64,000 bases of DNA, from assembly GCA_913058145.1 (NCBI GenBank), contig CAJXQM010000004.1:1-64000 (forward strand). The letters are read 5' to 3'. This DNA comes from an uncultured Colwellia sp. GTDB lineage: Bacteria; Pseudomonadota; Gammaproteobacteria; Enterobacterales; Alteromonadaceae. The notes under the pieces are model-generated. The model was not told where the DNA came from, searched no databases, and saw only the letters and a program-made list of their open reading frames with translations. The position numbers and the translations under genes were made by a program. Each line of letters begins with the position of its first letter. Within the stretch, counting starts at the first letter, position 1. Below are positions 1 through 9,769 of this stretch, piece by piece.

Positions 1-516
1 GGGTGTAAACCGTTCATACTGAGCGCGAGGTACGAGTAGTCGAAGTACGACTGCTCCCTTCGACAGGCTCAGGACCAACGGTAAAGCTTCCTTCGACTGC
101 TTCGCGCTCAGGACAAACGGTGACCGAGGGGGGTGTAAACCGTTCATACTGAGCGCGAGGTACGAGTAGTCGAAGTACGACTGCTTCCTTCGACAGGCTC
201 AGGGCGAACGGTGACCGACGGGGTGTAAACCGTTCATACTGAGCACGAGGTACGAGTAGTCGAAGTACGACTGCTTCCTTCGACCGCTCCCTTCGACTGC
301 TTCGCGCTCAGGGCGAACGGTGACCGACGGAGACCAACGGTAAAGCTTCCTTCGACTGCTTCGCGCTCAGGACAAACGGAGACCGAGGGGGTGTAAACCG
401 TTCATACTGAGCACGAGGTACGAGTAGTCGAGGGGGTGCAAACCGTTCACCCTGAGCGCGAGGTACGAGTAGTCGAAGGGCGACAGGCTCAGGACCAACG
501 GAGGCCGACGGAAAGG
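1..516. repeat. Cluster of dispersed CCTTCGACAGGCTCAGG-type repeats
   Basis: About 0.5 kb of irregularly repeated GC-richer units in both orientations. The core reads CCTTCGACAGGCTCAGG followed by a variable RSAAACGG-like end, and its complement reads CCGTTCATACTGAGC...GTCGAAG. A longer unit starting GGGTGTAAACCGTTC recurs near 1, 131, 221, 389 and 432. Forward and reverse cores alternate, so transcripts could form long hairpins. No credible gene is present; the ORF at 436-654 is made of repeat. The cluster ends just beyond the ccmI stop codon, so it may act as the end of that transcription unit. Two related clusters lie at 8.5 kb and 62.6 kb. Confidence 0.85.
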
Positions 517-542
517 AGTATGACCGTTCGCTTTACGCTAAA

Positions 543-1850
543 TTACTTAACAAGGCTGTCGACCAATAGCGTAATAGTTTCGGTGTTATTCACGGAGATG
601 TTCTGTACTTCGGCTTTAAAATCTCCTAACTTTATTCCTACACTACCTTGCTGAGAAACAACGGCATAAATGTGCACTTGGCTAACGCTGCTTAAATTAT
701 TGGCCGGTGACATGGTATTTTTATTACTCAAGGTAATTACGGTAGGTAGATCACTGGCCATTAGTTTTTGTGCGGCTAATGGCATACGTTGACCATTGGT
801 TGGAATAGCATAAACAAAAACAATTTTGTCTTCACCTTGCGCTAACTGCTTAGCAATATCATCAGATAAACTGACACTAATGGTTAATTCTGGCCCGGCC
901 AGTTCAGGTTCAGTCTGGGTGGGTTTGTTGCTAGTTAAACTAGAAATGCCAAGGCGACTTTTTGCTTCGTTAACCGCTTCTTGTAATGCGTTTGTATTGA
1001 CCCCTTGTCTTTTAGCATTAATCACTCGTTGCCAATATTCAATGGCTTTTTGGTATTCTTGACTAATGAAATTATGCATTCCTAACAATATATTCGTTGA
1101 GGGATCATTAGGGTCTAGCGCTAATGCTCTATCAATTAAGTTTTGCACCTGTTCATCAATTTGTTGATTGTTTCGATAATAGCTAGCTTGTGCAATTGCC
1201 CCTAATAAATCTGCTTGTTCCCCTTCAATACGAATGACTTGTTCAAAGGCTGTGATTGCCATGTCAAACTCACCTGCGCTAACAAGCGTTTGTCCTAAGT
1301 TATACCAAGCTTTACCATCATCAGGGCTGTTTTCTAGGTGTTGTTGTAATTCTTTAATGTATGCTAGTGCTTGTGCCTGTTGAGATTTTTCTTGTTGCTC
1401 AGCTGATATCTGCGTTTGTTGGTTTGAATGTTCAGCACTAGGCGTCGTAATAAAAGCCATCAAGGTGCCTTGTTTTACATATAACGCAATAGAAAAGGCG
1501 ATAATAAATAAAGATAAAGACAAAGGCCACAACATACTAAGGCTTTTATTACTCACTATTATTTTGGATTCTTTTTCTGCTGCTTCAATATCTTGCAACA
1601 AACTATTATCAAGTTCAGCCAGTAAATACTGATAATTTTCTTCGTCGATACGACCATCACTAAAATCTTTTTCTATTTCAGCTTTGTGCTCTTTATAGAG
1701 TTCAACGTTGGTTTCGTCGCGTATATTATTTTTAGGACTTGCTTGAGTCGACTTGCTGTTCTGATCTTTACTTCTACTTTTAAAGAAAGGTAACCAAACG
1801 ATATACAAAAGTAAGGCAATAAAAACAAGGACGATTAATACTATTTCCAT
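543..1850 (-). CDS. ccmI: Cytochrome c maturation protein CcmI (TPR apocytochrome chaperone)
   Basis: Last gene of the leftward ccmFGHI unit. CcmI binds the C-terminus of apocytochrome c and delivers it to the CcmF/CcmH haem ligation complex. The 435-residue protein starts with a membrane helix (about residues 3-24), has a second helix near 108-125, and then carries tetratricopeptide-like repeats (for example AWYNLGQTLVSAGEFDMAI). A C-terminal periplasmic beta-rich domain follows from about 320. Its start lies 9 bp after the ccmH stop, which supports cotranscription. The first-helix/loop/second-helix plus TPR layout is the usual CcmI arrangement. The repeat cluster begins immediately downstream. 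Confidence 0.92.
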   Translation of the reverse strand: MEIVLIVLVFIALLLYIVWLPFFKSRSKDQNSKSTQASPKNNIRDETNVELYKEHKAEIEKDFSDGRIDEENYQYLLAELDNSLLQDIEAAEKESKIIVSNKSLSMLWPLSLSLFIIAFSIALYVKQGTLMAFITTPSAEHSNQQTQISAEQQEKSQQAQALAYIKELQQHLENSPDDGKAWYNLGQTLVSAGEFDMAITAFEQVIRIEGEQADLLGAIAQASYYRNNQQIDEQVQNLIDRALALDPNDPSTNILLGMHNFISQEYQKAIEYWQRVINAKRQGVNTNALQEAVNEAKSRLGISSLTSNKPTQTEPELAGPELTISVSLSDDIAKQLAQGEDKIVFVYAIPTNGQRMPLAAQKLMASDLPTVITLSNKNTMSPANNLSSVSQVHIYAVVSQQGSVGIKLGDFKAEVQNISVNNTETITLLVDSLVK

Positions 1851-1859
1851 AAGGGTTAA

Positions 1860-2381
1860 CTACTCTTTATCTTTTTTGTCGGTATTTGTGTTTTGGCTAG
1901 CGTTTTCTTTACTGCTCTGTAGTAAATGATTTAATTTATCTTGCTGCTGCGAACTTAAGGCTAAGTCTGCTTTTGCTGCAGGTTTTTTTCGTAAAATAAT
2001 AATCACCACAATAATGCCTGTTAAAATCAATAAGGCAGGACCAAACCAAAGTATATAAGTGAGACTTGATACACGAGGACGATATAAAACAAATTCACCA
2101 TATCGAGATACCATAAAGTTAACAATTTCAATGTCAGCTTTACCTTGTTGTAATAATTCATACAATTCACGACGTAAATCAATGGCAATAGCAGAATTAG
2201 AGTCAGCTAGGTTTTGGTTTTGACACTTAGGGCAACGTAACTCTTTACTTAACGCTTGAAAACGTATTTTGGTCACTTCATCTCTAAATTCAAACGTTTC
2301 AACCGGGCTTGCCTTAGCGGTGTTGGCCATCATCAATGCGTTAACCGTCAACACTACTATGAATAATATTTTATTTAACAT
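1860..2381 (-). CDS. ccmH: Cytochrome c maturation thiol oxidoreductase subunit CcmH
   Basis: CcmH keeps the apocytochrome CXXCH cysteines reduced and takes part in haem ligation with CcmF and CcmI. The sequence has an N-terminal signal/anchor helix ending near ANTAKA, then the family hallmark LRCPKCQNQNLADSNS (redox pair CxxC), the conserved helical bundle with DLRRELYELL, and a C-terminal membrane helix near residues 105-130. At 173 residues it is the short form, without the fused TPR part seen in E. coli CcmH; that part is the separate ccmI gene next door. The start is 2 bp from the ccmG stop. Confidence 0.95.
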   Translation of the reverse strand: MLNKILFIVVLTVNALMMANTAKASPVETFEFRDEVTKIRFQALSKELRCPKCQNQNLADSNSAIAIDLRRELYELLQQGKADIEIVNFMVSRYGEFVLYRPRVSSLTYILWFGPALLILTGIIVVIIILRKKPAAKADLALSSQQQDKLNHLLQSSKENASQNTNTDKKDKE

Positions 2382-2383
2382 GG

Positions 2384-2944
2384 CTATTTACCCTGCTGCT
2401 TTTCAGCAATTAGTTGCTTAATAAGCGGCTCAAATTCTTTACGCCAAACACGGGTATCAATTGCCCCCGCAAAGCGTTTACGAATAACCCCCTGATGATC
2501 AATAACAAAGGTTTCGGGTGCGCCAAACACGCCTAAATCTAAACCCAGTGTTCCTTGTTCATCAAAAATTGAAAAATGATAGGGATCTTCATAGTGAGTT
2601 AACCATTGCTGCGCGGCTAAACGCTCGTCTTTGTAGTTTAGTCCGTACAATTTAACATAGGGTTTTAATTGTGGATTATTGGCTAGCTCTAACAAATAAG
2701 GGTGTTCATATTTACACGTAGGACACCATGTTGCCCACACATTAAGCAAGACAATATCACCTACCAAATCCGCTTTGGTGACGGTTTTATTGGCATCTGT
2801 TAACGTGGTTAAAGTAAAGTCAGGTAGGGTTTTGCCCACCAGTGCTGAGGGCATATCTTGTGGGTTTAACGATAAACCTCTATAAAGTACCCCCCCTAAC
2901 GCTATCACTAAAATAAGCGGTAAAAAACGAATGATTTTATTCAC
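2384..2944 (-). CDS. ccmG: Thiol:disulfide interchange protein CcmG/DsbE
   Basis: Periplasmic membrane-anchored thioredoxin-fold reductase that passes electrons from DsbD (CcdA) to the CcmH/apocytochrome thiols. One N-terminal membrane helix (about residues 6-22) is followed by a thioredoxin domain with active site WATWCPTC. The GVFGAPETFVID segment holds the cis-proline loop and the acidic residue typical of CcmG. Length 186 residues matches the family (about 185). The ATG shares its base with the last base of ccmF (coordinate 2944), indicating translational coupling. Confidence 0.96.
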   Translation of the reverse strand: MNKIIRFLPLILVIALGGVLYRGLSLNPQDMPSALVGKTLPDFTLTTLTDANKTVTKADLVGDIVLLNVWATWCPTCKYEHPYLLELANNPQLKPYVKLYGLNYKDERLAAQQWLTHYEDPYHFSIFDEQGTLGLDLGVFGAPETFVIDHQGVIRKRFAGAIDTRVWRKEFEPLIKQLIAEKQQGK

Positions 2945-5001
2945 TATGACAACTCCGAAACAGGTTTGGTACTAGCGTTCACGCTCTCAATGGTTTTGTT
3001 ATTGGCGAGGGCAGCTTCACTTTCTTTACCCTTGCTTTTTTTGGGCACACGGTAGCGTTTATCTAATATAGCTAACAGACCACCAAACGCCATGAAAAGA
3101 GCGCCAAGCCAAATCCAACGAACAAACGGTTTATAATGAACACGAATTGCCCACGCGCCCCCATCAAGCGGATCACCCAGGGCAACATAGATATCTCTAA
3201 ATAAACCGCCATCAATACCGGCTTCCGTCATGCCCATTGTTTGCACTCTGTAAGTACGGCGCTCTGGTTTTAATAACGTAACAAAGTCATTCTCGCCATC
3301 ATTATTTACTTTATAGACATTAATTTGGCCTTGTTCGGCACTATAATTAGGGCCTTCTACCGGAATAACTCCCTTAAATTCTATTTGATAACCTGAGATG
3401 TCGACACTTTCATTTAGTAGCATTTTTACATTCGTTTCGCTTTCATAACTGGAAACGAGTGTAACGCCAACAATAGTCACGGCAATACCGGCATGGGCGA
3501 CGGTCATACCCCATTGGCCTAAGCCTAGTGATGATCTAATGATATATTGATTGATTAAATCTTTGATAACCACTAAGAAAACCCATGAAGCCAAGGTTAT
3601 TCCCATCGCAACAAGTGCATTAAATTCGCCCCCATAAAAAATAGGGAATAATAAACCAAAGACAATAGCCAATACTGACGGTTGAACTAATTGTTTACGA
3701 AGTTCGCCTTTTTTGGCTTTTTTCCAACGTATCATGGGGCCTATTCCCATGACCACAAATAACAAGCTCATAATGGGAACAAAGACGGCGTTAAAATATG
3801 GGGGGCCGACAGAAATTTTGCCATAGCCTAACGCATCCACTAATAGTGGGTATAACGTGCCTAATAATACGGTAGTAGCCGCAACCACTAAAATGATATT
3901 ACACAAGAGTAAAGCGGTTTCACGAGAGTACAGTGCAAATCGACTAAAACTAGCCACATTGCTTGCTCTAAAGGCATACAACGTCAGTGAACCACCCACA
4001 GCGACCGCTAATATAACTAAAATAAAGACACCTCGAGAGGGATCTGACGCGAAAGAATGTACCGAGGTGATAACACCCGAGCGTACTAAGAAGGTACCTA
4101 ACAAACTTAAGCTAAAAGCAAATATAGCTAGCAATACGGTCCAGTTTCTAAAGGTGCCTCGTTTTTCAGTGACCGCCAACGAGTGAATTAACGCCGTACC
4201 AACAAGCCAAGGCATAAAGGATGCGTTTTCAACAGGATCCCAGAACCACCAACCACCCCAACCCAGTTCGTAGTATGCCCACCAACTACCTAAAGCAATA
4301 CCTACGGTTAAAAACATCCAAGCGCCAACTGTCCAAGGGCGAGACCAACGCGCCCAAGCAGCATCCATTTTTCCTGACATTAAGGCAGCAACAGCAAAGG
4401 CAAAAGCAACGGCAAAACCAACATAACCTAAATACAATAATGGCGGATGAATAATTAAACCAACATCTTGTAATAGTGGGTTTAAATCACGCCCTTCTAA
4501 TGGCACATTAGGCCATAGACGTTCAAAGGGGTTAGAGGTAAGCAAGGTAAACGCAATAAAAGCAACCGCTACCATTCCCATGATAGCCAACACACGCGCA
4601 ATAAACTCTTCTTCAACATTTTTAGAAAAGGAGGCGACAGCCATTGTCCATGCGGTTAACGAGAAAACCCAGAGTAATAAAGAGCCTTCATGTCCTCCCC
4701 ACACAGCACTTATTTTAAAATAGTAAGGTAAGTGACTATTAGAATGGCCAGCGATATATTTAATAGAAAAATCATCAAGCACAAAGCTATACGCTAAAAT
4801 ACAAATACTGATGGCCGTAAAAATGAACATGCCAAAGGTAAGAGGCTTAGCATAACTCATTAATTTAGTTTGCGAACTATGTACGCCTACCAAAGGTATT
4901 ATGCTCAAACATAGTGCAAACGCAAAAGCGATAACCAAAGCAAGATGGCCAAGCTCAGGTAAAAGATGAGGTATTAATTGGGGGACCACGTCAGGGATCA
5001 T
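2944..5001 (-). CDS. ccmF: Haem lyase subunit CcmF
   Basis: Large polytopic inner-membrane protein that ligates haem to apocytochrome c together with CcmH and CcmI. The 685-residue length is normal. It contains the WGGHEGSLLLW motif near residue 100 and the WWD-type tryptophan-rich loop (WWFWDPVENASFMPWL) near residues 250-270, which binds haem presented by holo-CcmE. About 15 hydrophobic segments are visible and a basic cytoplasmic tail ends the protein. It is the first gene of the leftward ccmFGHI unit and diverges from ccmA across about 340 bp if the TTG start is used for ccmA. Confidence 0.97.
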   Translation of the reverse strand: MIPDVVPQLIPHLLPELGHLALVIAFAFALCLSIIPLVGVHSSQTKLMSYAKPLTFGMFIFTAISICILAYSFVLDDFSIKYIAGHSNSHLPYYFKISAVWGGHEGSLLLWVFSLTAWTMAVASFSKNVEEEFIARVLAIMGMVAVAFIAFTLLTSNPFERLWPNVPLEGRDLNPLLQDVGLIIHPPLLYLGYVGFAVAFAFAVAALMSGKMDAAWARWSRPWTVGAWMFLTVGIALGSWWAYYELGWGGWWFWDPVENASFMPWLVGTALIHSLAVTEKRGTFRNWTVLLAIFAFSLSLLGTFLVRSGVITSVHSFASDPSRGVFILVILAVAVGGSLTLYAFRASNVASFSRFALYSRETALLLCNIILVVAATTVLLGTLYPLLVDALGYGKISVGPPYFNAVFVPIMSLLFVVMGIGPMIRWKKAKKGELRKQLVQPSVLAIVFGLLFPIFYGGEFNALVAMGITLASWVFLVVIKDLINQYIIRSSLGLGQWGMTVAHAGIAVTIVGVTLVSSYESETNVKMLLNESVDISGYQIEFKGVIPVEGPNYSAEQGQINVYKVNNDGENDFVTLLKPERRTYRVQTMGMTEAGIDGGLFRDIYVALGDPLDGGAWAIRVHYKPFVRWIWLGALFMAFGGLLAILDKRYRVPKKSKGKESEAALANNKTIESVNASTKPVSELS

Positions 5002-5341
5002 TTATTTCTCCGGTTACTCTTATATACGTTTTCAGCTTTGTGTTTATTTAAAATGCGCTTTACAGTGAATAAAGTACGTTTAAATACAACAAGCTAAAAA
5101 TAGTGGCGCAATTCTATCACATATAGAAATAAGTACAGGTTAAATGCCCAGACAATTGTTTCTTAATGTTACAATTTTACTCATAGGTTTTATTATTCGA
5201 TTTTAATAGAGCTATGGTATGATATTGCGCTATAGAATAATACGATCCAAATCAAAAAACGATCTGCATCAAAATAAAGCTAATAGAGTTAGGTTAGACT
5301 TTGTTAGGTACTTTCAATATGTTAAAGAGTGTATATTTCCC

Positions 5342-6031
5342 TTGTCAGCCAATTTAGCCGCCAGTGAAACCGACAGTTTAGCAGCCGAGAATCAACCTGC
5401 TTTACTCAGTGCCACTAACCTTACTTGTATTCGTGAAGAGCGTTTATTGTTTGATCAATTAACGCTTGAAATAAATGCCGGTGATATTGTACAAATAGAA
5501 GGCCCTAACGGTTCTGGAAAAACGAGCCTATTACGAATTTTAGCGGGGTTATCTCAACCTTATAACGGCGATGTTTTCTATAAAAATCAATTGATTACTC
5601 AATCTCGCGAAGAATTCCATCAAAATTTACTGTATCTAGGACATTTAGCTGGGGTAAAGGATGAGATGACTGCACAAGAAAATTTAAATTTCAATCTAAC
5701 ATTACATGGCTTATCTATTCATTCGAGTGAACTTGAAGAAACACTCACCTTGGCAAACTTAACGGGGTTTGAAGATAGCTTAGCATCCCATTTAAGTGCA
5801 GGACAACATCGACGAATAGCCTTAGCACGGCTATATAAATCGACTGCTGACATCTGGATTTTAGATGAGCCTTTTACCGCCATAGATAAACAAGGGGTGA
5901 ATTCGTTAGAGCAATTATTTAAAGCCCATATAAAACAAGGTGGTTGTGTTATTTTGACCACTCATCAAGATTTACTGACTTTTTCGCCTTCGCAAGTAAA
6001 AAAAATCACTTTAGACTATATAGGTGAATAG
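5342..6031 (+). CDS. ccmA: Haem exporter ATP-binding protein CcmA
   Basis: ABC ATPase that, with CcmB, CcmC and CcmD, releases holo-CcmE for haem delivery. Walker A is GPNGSGKTS, the signature region is [14 protein letters not shown], Walker B is WILDEPF, and the H-loop is TTHQD. The ORF track starts at 5219, but its first 41 residues are basic and lack any CcmA similarity that I can see. The family is about 200-215 residues and its domain starts at [18 protein letters not shown] place the start at the in-frame TTG at 5342 (229 residues), preceded by AAAGAG about 12 nt upstream. No ATG or GTG lies closer, so the start remains uncertain. Confidence 0.9.
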   Translation: MSANLAASETDSLAAENQPALLSATNLTCIREERLLFDQLTLEINAGDIVQIEGPNGSGKTSLLRILAGLSQPYNGDVFYKNQLITQSREEFHQNLLYLGHLAGVKDEMTAQENLNFNLTLHGLSIHSSELEETLTLANLTGFEDSLASHLSAGQHRRIALARLYKSTADIWILDEPFTAIDKQGVNSLEQLFKAHIKQGGCVILTTHQDLLTFSPSQVKKITLDYIGE

Positions 6032-6086
6032 CAGATCATGAGTAACCAGTTTCGAATATGCAATCAAGAACAGAGTCGAGCACAGA

Positions 6087-6776
6087 ATGTCAGTAGCTAA
6101 TTTGTCCTATCGCGCTGTTTTTGCTTTAGTGCTCAAACGCGACTTAACCATTGCCATGCGCCATAAAGATGACATTATCAATCCGTTGTTATTTTTTGTT
6201 ATCGTTGTCACCTTGTTTCCGTTAGGGATTGGCCCAGAAGCACAAACATTAAGCCGCATAGCACCAGGGATTATCTGGGTGGCGGCACTTTTATCGACAC
6301 TGTTATCTTTAGATCGATTATTTAAGTCTGATCATGTTGATGGTTCATTAGAGCAAATGTTACTCAGCCCACAACCTGTCTTTATATTAGTGCTCGCAAA
6401 AATTGTTGCCCACTGGCTTATCACTGGCTTACCACTTATTTTAATTGCCCCTTTACTCGCGGTACTTTTACACTTAAACGAACAAAGTTATGGCGCGCTA
6501 ATATTAACGCTGTTACTTGGCACCCCAGTATTAAGTTTGCTTGGCGCTATTGGTGTCGCCCTAACCGTTGGTATAAAAAAAGGGGGCGTATTACTGAGCT
6601 TATTAGTATTACCTTTATATATTCCGGTATTGATTTTTGCCACTAGCGCTATCGATACCGCCGCACTTGGCTTACCTTATAGCGGCCAACTTGCTATAAT
6701 TGCCGCGCTATTTTTTGGCTCCTTAACGTTAGCGCCTTTTGCTGTTGGTGCCGCGTTAAAAGTCAGTACCAATTAG
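6087..6776 (+). CDS. ccmB: Haem exporter membrane protein CcmB
   Basis: Membrane subunit of the CcmAB transporter-like ATPase complex. It has 229 residues with six strongly hydrophobic segments, and the typical N-terminal region FALVLKRDLTIAMRHKDDIINPLLFF is followed by FPLGIGPE, which is highly conserved in CcmB. It lies 55 bp after ccmA in the rightward ccmABCDE operon. The function follows from family membership and from the complete gene set around it. Confidence 0.96.
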   Translation: MSVANLSYRAVFALVLKRDLTIAMRHKDDIINPLLFFVIVVTLFPLGIGPEAQTLSRIAPGIIWVAALLSTLLSLDRLFKSDHVDGSLEQMLLSPQPVFILVLAKIVAHWLITGLPLILIAPLLAVLLHLNEQSYGALILTLLLGTPVLSLLGAIGVALTVGIKKGGVLLSLLVLPLYIPVLIFATSAIDTAALGLPYSGQLAIIAALFFGSLTLAPFAVGAALKVSTN

Positions 6777-6811
6777 CTTTAATGTTACAGAAAAAAGAGA
6801 GAACATAAACT

Positions 6812-7576
6812 ATGTGGAAATGGTTACATCCCTACGCAAATCCAGAAGTGTCTTATCACTTTGCTGGAAAAATACTTCCTTGGTTAAGTGCCTTAGCCGC
6901 ACTATTTTTATCTATTGGTCTTATTTGGGCGTTGGCATTTGCGCCTGCCGATTATCAACAAGGCGATAGTTTTCGTATTTTTTATATTCATGTGCCCGCA
7001 GCGTCACTTTCAATGGGTATCTATTTAGGGATGGCAATAGCAGCTTTTACCAGCCTTGTATGGCAATTTAAATTAGCCGATGCCTCTGCTGCCGCCATGG
7101 CACCTGTTGGCGCAACGTTTACCGCCATAGCACTTATTACCGGTGCTGCATGGGGAAAACCTATGTGGGGAACGTGGTGGATTTGGGACGCGCGGTTAAC
7201 TTCAGAGCTAATTTTATTGTTTTTATATTTAGGCGTTATCGCATTGCACAACGCTTTTGAAGATAAAAATTTAGCTGGTAAAGCCGCCGGTATCTTAACG
7301 TTAGTTGGCGTGATTAACTTACCCATTATTAAGTATTCAGTCGAATGGTGGAATACGTTGCATCAAGGCTCTACTGTCAGTAAGTTAGGTAAACCGTCAA
7401 TGTCTGTTGATATGCTATGGCCATTTGTATTTTGTTTTCTTGGCTTTATTTTTCTCGTTAGCGTTTTTATCTGTATTCGTTTTCGCAGTGAAATTTTAGC
7501 GCGAAATAGCATTCGACCTTGGGTGAGAACTCTAGTGTCAGAGCACATAGCGCAGGAGAAAACCAATGCAGTTTGA
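6812..7576 (+). CDS. ccmC: Haem exporter protein CcmC
   Basis: Haem-handling membrane protein that loads haem onto CcmE. The 254-residue sequence has six hydrophobic segments. It carries the WWD-domain signature WGTWWIWDARLTSELILL near residues 115-135 and conserved histidines in HVPAA and NTLHQG that coordinate haem in the family. The end overlaps the ccmD start by 11 bp, which suggests translational coupling. Confidence 0.97.
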   Translation: MWKWLHPYANPEVSYHFAGKILPWLSALAALFLSIGLIWALAFAPADYQQGDSFRIFYIHVPAASLSMGIYLGMAIAAFTSLVWQFKLADASAAAMAPVGATFTAIALITGAAWGKPMWGTWWIWDARLTSELILLFLYLGVIALHNAFEDKNLAGKAAGILTLVGVINLPIIKYSVEWWNTLHQGSTVSKLGKPSMSVDMLWPFVFCFLGFIFLVSVFICIRFRSEILARNSIRPWVRTLVSEHIAQEKTNAV

Positions 7577-7814
7577 TAGCTTTAGTGCTTTTATTAATAT
7601 GGGCGGATATGGTTTTTATGTTTGGTTATCCTATGGTGTAGCTACGGCCTTATTACTCATTTTAATGTTTAGTTCTGTCACGGGTCATAAACACGTCATC
7701 AAAAATATTGCCCAACGTAAACAAAGAGAAGATAAGCTTCGCCAAGTTCGTGAGCAGCGACAAAAGCAAGATAAACAGTCAAAATCAACACTATCTGAAG
7801 AGGTTACAGAATGA
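7566..7814 (+). CDS. ccmD: Haem exporter protein CcmD
   Basis: Small single-span membrane protein that stabilises the CcmC-CcmE complex and is needed to release holo-CcmE. The 82 residues begin with an aromatic periplasmic stretch containing [13 protein letters not shown], followed by one helix and a highly charged, arginine/lysine-rich cytoplasmic tail. The gene overlaps ccmC by 11 bp and ccmE by 4 bp (ATGA), as expected inside a tightly packed operon. Confidence 0.92.
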   Translation: MQFDSFSAFINMGGYGFYVWLSYGVATALLLILMFSSVTGHKHVIKNIAQRKQREDKLRQVREQRQKQDKQSKSTLSEEVTE

Positions 7815-8335
7815 ATCCACGTCGTAAAAAACGCTTAACCATTGTCGGTTCAGTTTTAGCTGGCATAGCGGTTGTCTCGGGCTTAGTATTATATGCATTG
7901 AGCCAAAATATTGATTTGTTTTATACGCCTGCAGAAATCACCCAAGGAAAAAAAGATTCGGGTATTAAGCCTCAGATTGGTCAGCGTATTCGTATTGGTG
8001 GGCTAGTCGTACCTAATACAGTAAAACGCGATCCCGATAATTTAAAAGTCTCCTTTAGTTTATCTGATATGAAGATGCCAATTGTATTTGATGAGAGTGA
8101 CCTTATGGTCAGTGTTCATTACGAGGGTATATTGCCTGATTTGTTTAGAGAGGCACAAGGCATTGTTGCTAATGGTACCTTAACGCGTAGTTCATCTGGT
8201 GAACTCTATGTAGAGGCCAGTGAAGTGTTAGCAAAACATGACGAAAACTACATGCCAACTGAGCTTGCCGAGGCTGCGGGTAAGAATTATAAAAAATTAG
8301 ATTATAGTGATAAACAGTTAAATAATGGTTATTAA
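7811..8335 (+). CDS. ccmE: Cytochrome c maturation haem chaperone CcmE
   Basis: Periplasmic haem chaperone that binds haem covalently and passes it to CcmF. It starts MNPRRKKRL, then has one membrane anchor (about residues 10-28) and the OB-fold domain with [11 protein letters not shown] and [16 protein letters not shown]. The haem-attaching histidine is in the [11 protein letters not shown] motif, the canonical HxxxY form. A final lysine- and tyrosine-containing tail follows. This is the last gene of ccmABCDE; an intrinsic terminator lies about 60 bp downstream. Confidence 0.97.
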   Translation: MNPRRKKRLTIVGSVLAGIAVVSGLVLYALSQNIDLFYTPAEITQGKKDSGIKPQIGQRIRIGGLVVPNTVKRDPDNLKVSFSLSDMKMPIVFDESDLMVSVHYEGILPDLFREAQGIVANGTLTRSSSGELYVEASEVLAKHDENYMPTELAEAAGKNYKKLDYSDKQLNNGY

Positions 8336-8398
8336 TATTTGTATCAATTGGTATTACAGCTATTAAATACTACTTAAATTAGACAAAATCTAAACCTA

Positions 8399-8427
8399 AA
8401 AAAGCCGCAACTATTTGCGGTTTTTTG
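8399..8427 (+). terminator. Intrinsic terminator after ccmABCDE
   Basis: CCGCAA (8405-8410), loop CTAT, TTGCGG (8415-8420), then a TTTTTT run, preceded by an A run. The hairpin plus U-tract fits rho-independent termination of the ccmABCDE transcript. The A-rich left flank means it may also work in reverse. Confidence 0.85.
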
Positions 8428-8497
8428 TTTTTCTATTGTTATTACCTAACTTGCCTATGTACTTTACTCAGGAGTTTATTAATAACGTCATATTCGA

Positions 8498-8748
8498 CTG
8501 TTCCCTTCGACAGGCTCAGGGCAAACGGAGTGTTTACGTTCATCCTGAGCCTGTCGAAGGCTCAAGGCAAACGGAGTGTTTCCGTTCATCCTGAGCCTGT
8601 TGAAGGCTCAGGGCAAACGGAGTGTTTCCGTTCATTCTGAGCCTGTTGAAGGCTCAGGGCAAATGGAGTGTTTCCGCTCATCCTGAGCCTGTCGAAGGCT
8701 CATGGCAAATGGAGTGTTTCCGTTCATTCTGAGCCTGTCGAAGGAAGG
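8498..8748. repeat. 46-bp tandem array of the CCTTCGACAGGCTCAGG repeat
   Basis: A regular array whose GGAGTGTTT segment recurs at 8527, 8573, 8619, 8665 and 8711, an exact 46-bp period. Each unit contains the core in the reverse orientation (CATCCTGAGCCTGTCGAAGG), followed by GCTCAGGGCAAAC. Copies differ by single substitutions (TCGAAGG/TTGAAGG, AAACGG/AAATGG), mostly C-to-T or G-to-A. It occupies most of the ccmE-folD intergenic gap. The ORF at 8425-8640 is repeat-derived and not a gene. Confidence 0.93.
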
Positions 8749-8854
8749 ATTTATGGTTTTATTTGACACATTCTACTCACTCAAGCTAGGCTCCTGATTG
8801 ATCTACATAGGCATGTTACCTAAAGACTAGCTATAGCGCTTTTCTTTACCTAAC

Positions 8855-9718
8855 TTAACCATACAATTTGGCCGCTTCCAATGTGTTTTTAAGCAAGCAG
8901 GCAATAGTCATAGGGCCAACACCACCAGGAACCGGTGTTATTGCACCACAAACCTCGCTAACAGCCGCATAATCAACATCGCCAACCAATTTCATTTTAC
9001 CGGTAACCATATCTTCAATTCGGTTAATACCCACGTCAATAACCGTTGCACCTTTTTTCACCCAGTCAGCTTGTACAAACTCAGCACGACCAACGGCAGC
9101 AATTAAAATATCGGCTTGTTGACATATTTGAGGAAGATTTTCAGTGCGCGAGTGAGCAATAGTGACGGTACAGTTTTGTTGTAATAATAATAAGGCAACC
9201 GGTTTACCAACAATATTTGAGCGACCAATAACCACCGCATGCTTACCTGATAAATCATTACCTAAGTGCTGCTTAGCGAGAATAATACACCCTTGTGGTG
9301 TACAAGGAACCATGGCGCCTGACTCACCATTAAGTAATCGCCCTGCGTTCATTGCATGAAAACCATCTACGTCTTTTTCTGGTGTTATAGCACCAATAAC
9401 AAGGCTCTCATCAAGGTGTTTAGGCAAGGGTAATTGCACTAAAATACCGTGAACACTCGTGTCGTTATTTAAGTGAGTTAATTGCGACAACAGTTCAGCT
9501 TGACTGCAATTTTCAGGTAAGCGAATTTCATTTGAAATCATACCCACTTCAGTTGTTTGCTTGGCTTTATTACGAACATACACTTGGCTGGCGGGATCGT
9601 CACCAACCAGTACCACCGTTAAACTAGGCGTAATTCCTTTTGACGCTTTAAGGGCTATCACGTCTTTTGCAATGGTTATTCTTAATTTTGCTGCGGCTTG
9701 TTTACCATCAATTATCAT
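8855..9718 (-). CDS. folD: Bifunctional methylenetetrahydrofolate dehydrogenase/cyclohydrolase FolD
   Basis: Cytosolic enzyme that interconverts 5,10-methylene-, 5,10-methenyl- and 10-formyl-tetrahydrofolate with NADP. The 287 residues include the [14 protein letters not shown] motif with the catalytic lysine, the [10 protein letters not shown] motif, the nucleotide-binding [17 protein letters not shown], and the C-terminal GDVDY and [11 protein letters not shown] signatures. Length and motifs are normal. It appears monocistronic here. It is functionally close to the glycine cleavage genes in this window, which also feed one-carbon units into folate. Confidence 0.97.
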   Translation of the reverse strand: MIIDGKQAAAKLRITIAKDVIALKASKGITPSLTVVLVGDDPASQVYVRNKAKQTTEVGMISNEIRLPENCSQAELLSQLTHLNNDTSVHGILVQLPLPKHLDESLVIGAITPEKDVDGFHAMNAGRLLNGESGAMVPCTPQGCIILAKQHLGNDLSGKHAVVIGRSNIVGKPVALLLLQQNCTVTIAHSRTENLPQICQQADILIAAVGRAEFVQADWVKKGATVIDVGINRIEDMVTGKMKLVGDVDYAAVSEVCGAITPVPGGVGPMTIACLLKNTLEAAKLYG

Positions 9719-9769
9719 GTGATTTTCTTCGTATTTTATTAAGTGGACGCTATTAGTTATAGCCGTTAG

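Noticed and set aside
1-516. CRISPR array
   Set aside because: Units are not separated by unique equal-length spacers, orientations alternate, and no cas genes are present.
436-654. 72-residue plus-strand ORF at the edge of repeat cluster 1
   Set aside because: Its 5' half is repeat and its 3' half is antisense to ccmI; no RBS or recognisable domain.
5219-5341. N-terminal extension of CcmA as given by the ORF track
   Set aside because: 41 basic residues with no family match; the protein would be far longer than CcmA and a TTG at 5342 gives a reasonable length.
8425-8640. 71-residue ORF
   Set aside because: Begins in the ccmE terminator and runs through the 46-bp repeat array; repeat-derived.
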